A program made the translations under genes and the position numbers. DNA of 64,000 nt, from assembly GCA_009904015.1 (NCBI GenBank), contig WYEQ01000012.1:1-64000 (forward strand), in the 5' to 3' direction. Below are positions 1-7,706 of this stretch, in pieces (position 1 is the stretch's first letter; each line of letters starts with the position of its first letter). The DNA is from Desulfurococcales archaeon (lineage in GTDB: Archaea; Thermoproteota; Thermoprotei_A; Sulfolobales; Fervidicoccaceae). Under the pieces are notes generated by a model, which was not told where the DNA came from, did not search any database, and was given only the letters and a program-made list of their open reading frames with translations.

Positions 1-37
1 CCGGTGTCGGACATGGTTGTTCACAATAATAATAAGA

Positions 38-1894
38 GTTAAAAACAAGCAAGACTAAGAGAAATTTACAAGACACTGGAGGATGAAGAACTAAGTTAAA
101 AACAAGCAAGACTAAGAGAGAGGTGATCCGTGAATGGTAACCAAAATATCAGTCTTTGGTTAAAAACAAGCAAGACTAAGAGTAAAACAAATATGTTTAG
201 TAGGGAGGACAAATTAGTTAAAAACAAGCAAGACTAAGAGAGCAGCTCGTTTAGTATCTCCGCTTTGTTGGGTTAAAAACAAGCAAGACTAAGAGGGAAG
301 TAAAAATAGTTGATATAATTCCGTCGACCATGTTAAAAACAAGCAAGACTAAGAGGTATTAGTAATACTATTATTATTATTACCTTTAGTTAAAAACAAG
401 CAAGACTAAGAGTCTCTTGAACCCATTGAGGCATCTCACCTTTCCGTTAAAAACAAGCAAGACTAAGAGCCCTCATGCCGTTTGTCAACTGCAGTATTGC
501 AAGTTAAAAACAAGCAAGACTAAGAGAGTAGCTCATAACCAACCCCTCACTACGTTTGTTAAAAACAAGCAAGACTAAGAGAAGCCTGCCATTAAGGCTG
601 AGGAATGGAAATCATCTGTTAAAAACAAGCAAGACTAAGAGAAAAATATAGTTAATATACCAATATAGTTTTCAGGTTAAAAACAAGCAAGACTAAGAGA
701 CAACTTTTTCGACTGGGTATAGCTCTACGCTCTCGTTAAAAACAAGCAAGACTAAGAGGGGCGATTAGTTTTCCTTCTAGTTCTCTTAAAGCTAGTTAAA
801 AACAAGCAAGACTAAGAGACTTTATGTATGAGCAAGACAATGGCGAACCTGCGGGTTAAAAACAAGCAAGACTAAGAGACGTCTTCGCTCAATGTGTGCC
901 TAAAATAAAAAAGTTAAAAACAAGCAAGACTAAGAGTAGCTCACTATGTCCCGTTATCCTAGCTATAATCATTGGGTTAAAAACAAGCAAGACTAAGAGA
1001 AAGTCTTCTCGTCGCGGCTCTCTACGGGACTATCAGGTTAAAAACAAGCAAGACTAAGAGTAAATTTCTGCTCCTGTGGGAATCTGTATTACGTTAAAAA
1101 CAAGCAAGACTAAGAGTTACGAACCTTAAACGTAACAATTACAATGTGTTAAAAACAAGCAAGACTAAGAGGAAACCTCTCAGTGTATTCGGCTTCCTTC
1201 TTGCTCAGGTTAAAAACAAGCAAGACTAAGAGCCGCTAGTCTCATTATTCTTAGCCAGTCATACATGTTAAAAACAAGCAAGACTAAGAGCGATATTGAG
1301 CTACTGATTCTTAGCAGAAGGGTTAGGTTCAGTTAAAAACAAGCAAGACTAAGAGCGAGGCAGTAGCTCCTCTTATTCCTTATTTAAAGAGTTAAAAACA
1401 AGCAAGACTAAGAGAGTTCAACATTAATCCAGAGGTATCAGAAGCCATGTTAAAAACAAGCAAGACTAAGAGTGAGCGTGGATCCGCTACACGTCTTGCC
1501 TTGGTTTGTTAAAAACAAGCAAGACTAAGAGGACCAGAGGAGCCCACACCATACATCATCACACCCGTTAAAAACAAGCAAGACTAAGAGTTCGCATCTG
1601 TTCGCTGCATATCGTACTTTACGCGTTAAAAACAAGCAAGACTAAGAGCAAATAATTTTTCAACCACTTCCTCGATCGGGTATAGCTCGTTAAAAACAAG
1701 CAAGACTAAGAGTTATCTTCTCAATCACTTCCGGGTTTCTTGTTCTTCTGTTAAAAACAAGCAAGACTAAGAGAAACCAGATACACGGGCACAGTAACCC
1801 CATCAGCTCGTTAAAAACAAGCAAGACTAAGAGTGAAGAATGGTGTTAGACCAAAGATAACGGTAAGTAGGTTAAAAATAAGCAAGACTAAGAG
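38..1894 (+). CRISPR. CRISPR array, 32 repeats in window, truncated by left edge
   Basis: A 24-bp direct repeat beginning GTTAAAAAC and ending GACTAAGAG occurs 32 times, from 38-61 to 1871-1894, separated by unique spacers of 31-41 bp. The first 37 bases look like the end of another spacer, so the array continues to the left. Thirty-one repeats are identical; the last one (1871-1894) has a C-to-T change at its ninth position. More decayed repeats lie further right (2651-2729). Decay usually marks the trailer end, so I infer that the leader is left of the window and that transcription is on the plus strand; the 8-nt crRNA tag would then be ACTAAGAG. No cas gene is present, so the type cannot be stated. 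Confidence 0.99.
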
Positions 1895-1970
1895 AGCATA
1901 GTGATTGATGAGAAACTTAGGGCAAAGAGGTGTTAGAGTAAAGCGTTGTTCTTTGAATCGTGAATAAAAA

Positions 1971-2591
1971 TTACTCGGGCGGGGGTATCGATCTTCTGAG
2001 GAGGTCCACGTGCTCATCGGTTAGCAGTGCTTCTCTGTAGGGTGTCAGCGCTGGCTTGCCGTTAGTTATCTTTAGTTTGTTGAAGAGGAGCTTCTTCGCG
2101 TTGAGGTCAGCGGTGAGCACCCTTATCTCCGGCAGGCCTGAGAGCCACCTCGACAAAGCCTCGTCCTGAAGCACGGTTGACAGCTGCTTCGTGGCTAGCC
2201 ACGCCCTGACGTGTATTATCAGCGCCTTGTCGTAGCCGGCCTCCATGAGGGCTCTGAGAGTAGCCTTGAAGGCCTCGTTAACAAAGCTCAGCTTCTGCTC
2301 ACCGCCATAGGCTATGAAGACAGCGTCTAAGCCCCCCGCAGTAATCCTACGCGCAGTCTCACCGATGTTCTCGTCATAAGCGAAGACAGCCCCAACGCCA
2401 TCCCTGTACCCAGAGTAATACGTGAAGGACGACAGCGCGGCGGCGGCGAGCGCTGAGCATATCCTGTCGGGAAGAATAATAACAGCCACTCTCCTAAAGC
2501 CATCGAAGAGATGCTCGCCCACAAGCCTGCCAGTGAGGCTCCTGAGGTAAACCTCATCTGCCAACGGAAGAAGAGAAGCACTAACGCTCAT
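1971..2591 (-). CDS. unrecognised 206-aa protein inside the CRISPR trailer region
   Basis: I do not recognise the family. The ATG at 2591 is preceded by GGTGA at a good Shine-Dalgarno distance; an in-frame GTG nine bases upstream overlaps that site and is less likely. The protein alternates hydrophobic strands (VAVIILPD near residue 37, AVFIAYGG near 94, KALIIHVR near 122, EIRVLTADL near 155) with helices, suggesting a soluble alpha/beta fold. It ends in a proline-rich PPPE. There is no signal peptide and no obvious nuclease or nucleotide-binding motif. It lies between the last clear CRISPR repeat and two eroded repeats, so it either inserted into the array or the array decayed around it. A CRISPR-linked role is possible but unsupported by any motif I can name. 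Confidence 0.75.
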   Translation of the reverse strand: MSVSASLLPLADEVYLRSLTGRLVGEHLFDGFRRVAVIILPDRICSALAAAALSSFTYYSGYRDGVGAVFAYDENIGETARRITAGGLDAVFIAYGGEQKLSFVNEAFKATLRALMEAGYDKALIIHVRAWLATKQLSTVLQDEALSRWLSGLPEIRVLTADLNAKKLLFNKLKITNGKPALTPYREALLTDEHVDLLRRSIPPPE

Positions 2592-2650
2592 ATATATCAC
2601 CTACATAAAAATTATACACGCTAAGAAGTAATAACCTTATGTATATATAT

Positions 2651-2729
2651 AAAACACACATACAAGACTAAGAGTTGTTTAAATAAGTAGAGGAAGACAA
2701 GATGAGTTAAAAATAAACAAGATTAAAGT
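2651..2729 (+). repeat. two eroded CRISPR repeats
   Basis: Positions 2651-2674 end in the exact 12-base repeat terminus CAAGACTAAGAG but have a degraded first half. Positions 2706-2729 read like the repeat with about five substitutions. The 31 bases between them have the length of a spacer. They lie about 760 bp beyond the last clear repeat, on the other side of an unrelated gene, and look like old trailer-end repeats. Confidence 0.7.
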
Positions 2730-2916
2730 CGGGAGCTTATCGGACAACTTTACTCATCCTCAACAGTAAAAATCAGGAGATAATGCATGCATATACGCGA
2801 AAAGAGAAATGCCAAGCCCTTAATTACTTATGTATTTCTATGTTTTCCGAATAAAAGCGATAAAGATAGGGAGAGATTCTTGATTTACCATTAAATAGTC
2901 TTCTTTGTAGACTACT

Positions 2917-3051
2917 GGGGTAGAGCCTGTGGCCGCTCCTCCTTTGTGTGGGGATGCTGGCCGAGAGCATGGCTATCGGTGGGAGGAGGGTGGTCAGCAG
3001 GTGCTTCTCTGCTAGCCTCGCCGCGCGGGGGCGTGACTGGCGCCCTAGACA
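2917..3051 (+). ncRNA. candidate structured RNA (GC-rich, two stem-loops)
   Basis: The 437-base gap between the genes at 1971-2591 and 3167-4153 is AT-rich except for an abrupt GC-rich island at about 2917-3045. In it, 2926-2942 can pair with 2982-3001 in a long, imperfect helix (CCTG/CAGG and CTCCTCC/GGAGGAG blocks) capped by an ATGCT/AGCAT hairpin. A second hairpin pairs GGGCG at 3028-3032 with CGCCC at 3041-3045 and is followed by ACA at 3049-3051, as in H/ACA guide RNAs. A TATA-like ATTAAATAG at 2890-2898 lies about 25 bp upstream. I saw no universal RNase P or SRP motif. GC islands in AT-rich archaeal spacers are often structured RNAs; the class here is a guess. Confidence 0.45.
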
Positions 3052-3166
3052 TAATTATTATGGTCTCTGCATAAATTATGGTTGAAGCCTACAGTGATTA
3101 ATTGGTTATTGTGGACCTGGTTCGGGAATACCGGTGGATTAGTGGGCAGCGCTGAGGGACCCGGCG

Positions 3167-4153
3167 GTGAGCGTCTTGGAGCCGTTGATTGGCTTGACGG
3201 CGGGTGGCGGGGGGCACACGGGCTACGCCGTGGCTATTGCTCAGAGGCTTGCTGGCAGGGCGAGGCTCTTCTTCTTCGTGTCAGCCGGTGATGAGTGGAG
3301 CATCGGTAGGGTCAAGGGCCTGGGAGGCTTCATCGAGGTCCCCCGGCTGAGGAGCCCCGACAAGCCAGTCCCAGCCATAATGACTCTCCACAGGCTCGCC
3401 GCCGCCTATTTGAGGTCCCTGAGAGGGATGCCCCGCGGCCTATCGCTCCTTGTGTCAACCGGGAGCAGCCAGGCAGTAGCGCCCTCGCTGGCCGCGAAAA
3501 CCCTCGGCAAGCGGCTCTTCAACCTGGAGTGTAGCGATAGGATAGCCACGCCGACCAGGACCGCGAGGCTGCTGTACAGGTTCGCGGATGAAACCCTCCT
3601 AGCGTGGGAGGAGCAGCTCAGGCTCTACCCGAGGGGAGTCGTGGTCGGCCCGGTCTACGAGAAAGCTGAGCACAAGCCATACAAGGGGGGCTACGTGCTC
3701 TTCACGATGGGCACCTACGGGTACAAGGAGCTCTTCGACCAGGTGGTAAAGCTGGGCCTTGAGAAAGCCGTTGTCCAGACAGGGAAAGTTGACCCAGAGC
3801 CATACAGGAAGGCCAGGCCAGGCTGGGTATTCTTCGACTTCGACCCAGACATAGGAAAGTGGATAGCGGGGGCAGACGTGGTAGTCACGCACCCCGGGGT
3901 AACAGCGCTGAGCGCCGCGCTGGCCTACGGCAAGCCAGTCGTCATAGTCCACAACCCGAGATGGGCTCTGGCCGGGACAAGGGAGGACGCGAGAATGCTG
4001 GCGGAGAAGCTTAACGGCGTCTTCCTCGAGGAGATGGATCCCCCCGGCATAATGAGCGCTATAAGGGAGGCGGAGTCCAGGCCCCCTCCAAGGTACCCGG
4101 ACGGGGCGGAGAACATAGCTAAGCTGATACTGAGCTACGCGCAGGAGCACTAA
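3167..4153 (+). CDS. Alg14/Alg13-type (MurG-like) glycosyltransferase
   Basis: Probable membrane-associated GT-B glycosyltransferase, perhaps adding the second HexNAc to a lipid-linked glycan for protein N-glycosylation (the job of Alg13/Alg14 in eukaryotes and Agl24 in Sulfolobus). The N-terminal half starts with a glycine-rich loop (LTAGGGGHTGYA, about residues 10-21) like Alg14/MurG. The C-terminal half carries an Alg13-like segment: VLFTMGTYGYKELF near residue 177 and ADVVVTHPGVTALSAALAYGKPVV near 237, the usual UDP-sugar/acceptor region. At 328 aa it is a single-chain fusion of both halves. The start is a GTG, since the strong glycine-loop homology begins just after it; a different-frame ORF overlapping it from 3082 is not convincing. 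The gene stands alone, divergent from the ECF cluster. Confidence 0.75.
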   Translation: MSVLEPLIGLTAGGGGHTGYAVAIAQRLAGRARLFFFVSAGDEWSIGRVKGLGGFIEVPRLRSPDKPVPAIMTLHRLAAAYLRSLRGMPRGLSLLVSTGSSQAVAPSLAAKTLGKRLFNLECSDRIATPTRTARLLYRFADETLLAWEEQLRLYPRGVVVGPVYEKAEHKPYKGGYVLFTMGTYGYKELFDQVVKLGLEKAVVQTGKVDPEPYRKARPGWVFFDFDPDIGKWIAGADVVVTHPGVTALSAALAYGKPVVIVHNPRWALAGTREDARMLAEKLNGVFLEEMDPPGIMSAIREAESRPPPRYPDGAENIAKLILSYAQEH

Positions 4154-4200
4154 TGATACCGCGCCCAGAGACCCAGGCTCAAGCATGGATGGGGGAGGGG

Positions 4201-4785
4201 CTATTCTCCGAGCTCAACCCCCCTCGCTGACAGCGAGTCCCTCAGCGCGTCAGCCCTGGTCAGGGCGGCGGCAACGCTCGCCACTATGACCCTCAGCCAG
4301 TACCTGAGACCCGATGAGCCCCTTGCCCTCAGAACAACCGATATATCGAGTATTTCCCTCAGCACGCCGCTGAAGATAACTGCTAGTATGTAGAGCGCGG
4401 GCCACCTCCTGAGCAATGATGGAGGCGTTGTGGATGCGATGATGATGAACGCCGAGAGCGTGGATGCAGCCGCCAGGCAGAACCTGGCCGCGCTGCCCAT
4501 ATCTCCATTAAAGATTATGGCTGAGAGCGCCATGGAAGCGTAGAGGAGGAGGGCCGAGAGAGCCACGTAAAGCGCGGATAGCCTCAGGCCCAGCAGAGCT
4601 AGGAACGCGAGCATCAGCGCCGCGAGGGCGAGGGAGACCCTTATGGGCGCGAAAAGCGGGGTAACCAGAGATATGGCGAGCAGCAACGCCTTGGCCGCCA
4701 CGAGCTCCCTTCGGAGAAGCACTCCGGGGGCCCTGCGCCTGTACTCAAGAACCTCTGCCAGAACAGAGAGAATCACAGACCACAC
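4201..4785 (-). CDS. ecfT: ECF transporter transmembrane component EcfT (CbiQ family)
   Basis: Membrane coupling protein of an energy-coupling-factor vitamin importer; it links the S-component to the ATPase. It has several hydrophobic segments and the two Ala-Arg-Gly coupling motifs typical of EcfT: RARG about 45 residues before the end and SARG near the C terminus. Length is near 194 aa with the GTG at 4785, which follows a GAGGGG stretch; a longer ORF extends to 4821 but would overlap the ATPase gene by 77 bp, so I prefer the shorter start. Its neighbours upstream on the same strand (EcfA, QueC-like, QueT) suggest a dedicated transporter for a deazapurine rather than a general ECF module. 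Confidence 0.8.
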   Translation of the reverse strand: MWSVILSVLAEVLEYRRRAPGVLLRRELVAAKALLLAISLVTPLFAPIRVSLALAALMLAFLALLGLRLSALYVALSALLLYASMALSAIIFNGDMGSAARFCLAAASTLSAFIIIASTTPPSLLRRWPALYILAVIFSGVLREILDISVVLRARGSSGLRYWLRVIVASVAAALTRADALRDSLSARGVELGE

Positions 4786-5473
4786 CCCTCGACGCAAGCC
4801 CGACCTTCTCCAGGGTCTCATCCGTCAGCTCCCCCCACCTGCCCCTGGAAACAACGGAGCCATCGCTCAGCGCCAGGTACGTGTCAGGCCTCACAATCTC
4901 AGCGTAGAAGGGCTCATGAAGAGTGATTATTATTGTCTTGCCCCTCCTCCTGCCATAATCAATAAGCCTGGCGACGGCCTCAACGCCATCCCAGTCTAGG
5001 TAGGCGAACGGCTCGTCTAGAAGCCAGACGGGTTGGCCGGCAATCAGTATTGATGCCAGCGAGACCCTCTTCGCCTCCCCGCCGCTAAGGGTGAGGGGAT
5101 CCCTCCCCATGAGCGCCAGCGGAACCATGACCTCAGCGACGACCCAGTCGCCCTCAACGCCCAGTATATCGAGTATGGCCCTCAGCTCCTCCTCCACGGT
5201 TGCCTCTATGAAGCCGTAGTAGGGGTTCTGCCAGCAGTAGCCCACGAGCCTGCTGAGCTCCCCTCTCCGGAGCTGCCTCACGCTCCTACCATCAATCCTT
5301 ATGTCTCCCTCGAAGCCCACGAGCCCCGCTATCGCTCTTAGCATGGTTGTCTTGCCGGCCCCGTTCCTCCCCAGGACAACGTGGACTCCCCGCTCAAACG
5401 AGGCGTTTATGCCCCTCAGCACTGGCTTCCCGTTGAACCTTACGAAAACGTCCCTTAGCTCAACGAGGACCAT
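4745..5473 (-). CDS. ecfA: ECF transporter ATPase EcfA
   Basis: ABC ATPase that powers the ECF importer. Visible motifs: Walker [10 protein letters not shown] near residue 35, Q-loop, signature LSGGEAKR near 132, Walker [12 protein letters not shown] and the switch histidine in IITLHEP. The start is set at the ATG giving [11 protein letters not shown], which overlaps the 3' end of the QueC-like gene by 14 bp; the downstream EcfT gene overlaps its own end. Only one ATPase is present, so it would act as a homodimer unless a partner is encoded elsewhere. Confidence 0.9.
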   Translation of the reverse strand: MVLVELRDVFVRFNGKPVLRGINASFERGVHVVLGRNGAGKTTMLRAIAGLVGFEGDIRIDGRSVRQLRRGELSRLVGYCWQNPYYGFIEATVEEELRAILDILGVEGDWVVAEVMVPLALMGRDPLTLSGGEAKRVSLASILIAGQPVWLLDEPFAYLDWDGVEAVARLIDYGRRRGKTIIITLHEPFYAEIVRPDTYLALSDGSVVSRGRWGELTDETLEKVGLASRGVVCDSLCSGRGS

Positions 5474-6248
5474 CCCGCCCAGCACCACTCCACACTGGCT
5501 TGTTAATATATACTGTCTTGTCCGGCAGGCCTGCCTCCCTGAAGGCCCTGGCCCTGTTCAGGCAGCTCTCGCACCTGCCGCAGTGAGCCTCCCCGCTGAG
5601 GTAGCAACTCCACGTCTCGTAGACAAGGTCGCCTATAAGCCCGTGGCACGCCCTGAGAAGCGCTGGCTTTCCCAGGCCCTCCCTCGAGGGCGACCACACC
5701 TCTATGCCTCTCCTCGCGCGGAAGTGGCACAGCCGGAGCGCGTGTTCAAGCGCAAGCGCGCACTCAGGAGTGCAGTCAGGGTACCTGAAGTCCCCCATGG
5801 ACTCATCGTAGCTCGCGTCGCTCATCTGCGCGCCGTAAATAACGTATGTGCTCAGGCCCGTGCTCTCCATAACCGTGTACGCGTAGGCAGCGGCGATTGA
5901 GAGCATAACGACGTTTCTGACAGGCACAACCACGGATGGCTTGTAGCTCTCCTCAACAGCAACGGAGCTGTCCGTTAGCTGCGTGCCTCTCCAGAGCTCA
6001 GCGAGGAAGCCCGCATCGATGACCCTGTGCTCGAGGATCCTCCCCCACCCCCTCTCAAGAGCTATTGAGGCAAGCCTGCCTATCACTCTGCCCGCGACCT
6101 CGATTTCCCTCGAGGCCTTCTGGCCATAATTGAATGTCAGGACGTGTGCGTCGCATCCCCTGCTGAGCCATGTGGCTAGGTAACAGAGGCTGTCGGGCCC
6201 TCCGCTGACTATAGCCACTACTCTGCATGGCTTCTGTACAGCTGGCAT
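5460..6248 (-). CDS. queC: QueC-like 7-cyano-7-deazaguanine synthase
   Basis: Probable ATP-dependent enzyme converting 7-carboxy-7-deazaguanine to preQ0, the precursor of archaeosine in tRNA. A PP-loop ([11 protein letters not shown]) lies near the N terminus, followed by [28 protein letters not shown] and a C-terminal zinc site with four Cys ([15 protein letters not shown]), all as in QueC. The ATG at 6248 is preferred (AGGTG nine bases upstream). It has no fused glutamine amidotransferase domain, unlike the GAT-QueC fusions known in Crenarchaeota. Its position between a QueT-type transporter and an ECF ATPase argues for deazaguanine salvage. A diverged PP-loop enzyme making another deazaguanine derivative is the main alternative. 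Confidence 0.8.
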   Translation of the reverse strand: MPAVQKPCRVVAIVSGGPDSLCYLATWLSRGCDAHVLTFNYGQKASREIEVAGRVIGRLASIALERGWGRILEHRVIDAGFLAELWRGTQLTDSSVAVEESYKPSVVVPVRNVVMLSIAAAYAYTVMESTGLSTYVIYGAQMSDASYDESMGDFRYPDCTPECALALEHALRLCHFRARRGIEVWSPSREGLGKPALLRACHGLIGDLVYETWSCYLSGEAHCGRCESCLNRARAFREAGLPDKTVYINKPVWSGAGRDGPR

Positions 6249-6310
6249 CAACGTGTTGCACCTAGAATGGTTATTTGTGTTCAGCACTAATTAATAAGCG
6301 GTTCCCCCCG

Positions 6311-6838
6311 CTAGCCCCCCCTAGCGATGTACCTCCTAATCGCTGGCACCAAAACGAAGCTGCCAATGCTCATGGGGACAAGGCTCTCGGCCGCGAGGAC
6401 GAGGAAGAGCATCGGGGGATCCCCTCCCCCCGCCATTACTCCTATGAGCAGCGCGCCTATGTAGAGGCCCACCACAACGGAGTTGATTACAGCTACGAGC
6501 ACTAAGCCAAGCCTCCTGTAGCCAACCAGCCTTCCAATCGCCCAGTCAACAAGCGTGTAGGTAAACGTGCAGAGAGTCCCTATAGCCATGTCCCAGACAC
6601 CGTATGGGGAGAAGACGTTGGCCACGAGGGTTCCCAGCGTGAGGCCAACAACGCTCTCAAGGCCCATGACGTAGGGCAGAGGCGAGAGAACATCAGCTAT
6701 CCTCACCTGGAAGGGGCCGTAGCTAACCCCCGGGAGAACGAGGACGAGGCCAGCGTAAGTCGCGGCCAGAACCACGGCCGTGACCATGCGGCGCGACAAC
6801 CCACCTATACTGATTTTTCCCGTCAATCCCATCACCAA
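6311..6838 (-). CDS. queT: QueT family substrate-binding (S) component
   Basis: Integral membrane protein of about 175 aa with five or six hydrophobic segments. The motif GPFQVRIADVLSPLPYVMG near residue 40 and the following GLTLGTLVANVFSPYG match the QueT family, the ECF S-components for queuosine/archaeosine precursors. It is the first gene of the minus-strand group QueT - QueC-like - EcfA - EcfT, so the whole transporter is encoded together. Substrate specificity (preQ0, preQ1 or another 7-deazaguanine) is inferred from the family and from the QueC neighbour. Confidence 0.85.
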   Translation of the reverse strand: MVMGLTGKISIGGLSRRMVTAVVLAATYAGLVLVLPGVSYGPFQVRIADVLSPLPYVMGLESVVGLTLGTLVANVFSPYGVWDMAIGTLCTFTYTLVDWAIGRLVGYRRLGLVLVAVINSVVVGLYIGALLIGVMAGGGDPPMLFLVLAAESLVPMSIGSFVLVPAIRRYIARGG

Positions 6839-6983
6839 AGAACCAGCAAGTCATGTCTAGGAAAACACTTGTGAATAAAGATGTATGTCTCGTTATTATG
6901 CTTTGCTATGCGCTAAGACAGTTTTTTATTAGAGCGAAAGTAGAGTAAAACAATGAGTAAACCCAGCGTAAAGCAGTGGTATC

Positions 6984-7391
6984 ATGTCCAAGCTGGATGA
7001 GTACAGGCTACTAATCGAGAGGTCCAGGAGGTTCCTCGAGACAGCCAGAATGCAGATGGATAAAGGATTCTACGATTTAGCGGTCTTCAGCCTCGAGCAG
7101 TCACTGCAACTGTACTTGAAGGCCTCTCTGCTCAAGCTCGGGGCTGATTATCCCAGAACGCACAGCGTGAGGAAGCTTCTGGAGCTGCTGAGCGAGCTCG
7201 CGGAGTCGGAGGAGGTTAGGGAACTGTTGTCTGAGTACGCCGTTGAGCTGGGGGCGCTGGAGGACGCCTACATAACATCAAGGTACATACCGAGGGAGTA
7301 CGCCCTGGAGGAGGCGTCAAGGCTTTTCCAAGCGGTTGTGAGGATGATGGAGGTTGTGGAGAGAGCTGTTGGTAAGAGAGGCCAGGTATAG
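6984..7391 (+). CDS. HEPN domain protein
   Basis: All-helical HEPN-domain protein of 135 aa, characteristically paired with a minimal nucleotidyltransferase. FYDLAVFSLEQSLQLYLKASLLKLGADYPRTHSV (about residues 29-62; key features are the LEQ, the KA and the PRTH) is the family core. The gene overlaps the following MNT gene by 38 bp, so the two are cotranscribed and probably form a complex. Such pairs act as toxin-antitoxin modules in some organisms; in others the role is unknown. The classical RX4-6H RNase motif is not clear here. Confidence 0.85.
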   Translation: MSKLDEYRLLIERSRRFLETARMQMDKGFYDLAVFSLEQSLQLYLKASLLKLGADYPRTHSVRKLLELLSELAESEEVRELLSEYAVELGALEDAYITSRYIPREYALEEASRLFQAVVRMMEVVERAVGKRGQV

Positions 7392-7674
7392 GGCCGAGGT
7401 ATTCAAGAACCTGGACAAGCATCTCAGAAGACTCGTCGAGGTAGTCAAGAGCATGGACCCAGAGGCCGAGGTATACATGTTCGGCAGCGCCGCTGAGGGG
7501 AGGGCTCTTCTCGCCAGCGATATCGATGTGCTGGTCGTAACTGATTTGAAGCCATCCATGGTCATGGCGAGGCTGTGGCTATCCGGCTTCAAGGAGCCCT
7601 TCGAGATTCATGTTGCCGGGAGGGAGGAGGCGGAGCTCTACAAGAAGAGAGCGAGGCTCCTCAGGCTTGGTTGA
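7354..7674 (+). CDS. MNT-type minimal nucleotidyltransferase
   Basis: Small nucleotidyltransferase (106 aa) with the pol-beta superfamily signature GSAAEGRALLASDIDVLVV near residues 46-64; the Asp pair of SDID would bind metal. It starts at a GTG inside the end of the HEPN gene. In characterised pairs the MNT protein modifies (AMPylates) or neutralises its HEPN partner; that role is inferred here from the arrangement. Confidence 0.85.
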   Translation: MWRELLVREARYRAEVFKNLDKHLRRLVEVVKSMDPEAEVYMFGSAAEGRALLASDIDVLVVTDLKPSMVMARLWLSGFKEPFEIHVAGREEAELYKKRARLLRLG

Positions 7675-7706
7675 TTGGTTAAGGGAGAGGTCTTTCTAAT
7701 AATGCT

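Noticed and set aside
1811-2017. 68-aa ORF across the end of the CRISPR array
   Set aside because: It reads through a repeat and a spacer and has no start signal.
3082-3291. ORF of 69 aa upstream of the glycosyltransferase
   Set aside because: It overlaps the glycosyltransferase start in another frame, and its Trp/Gly-rich translation has no family features; the other frame carries clear motifs.
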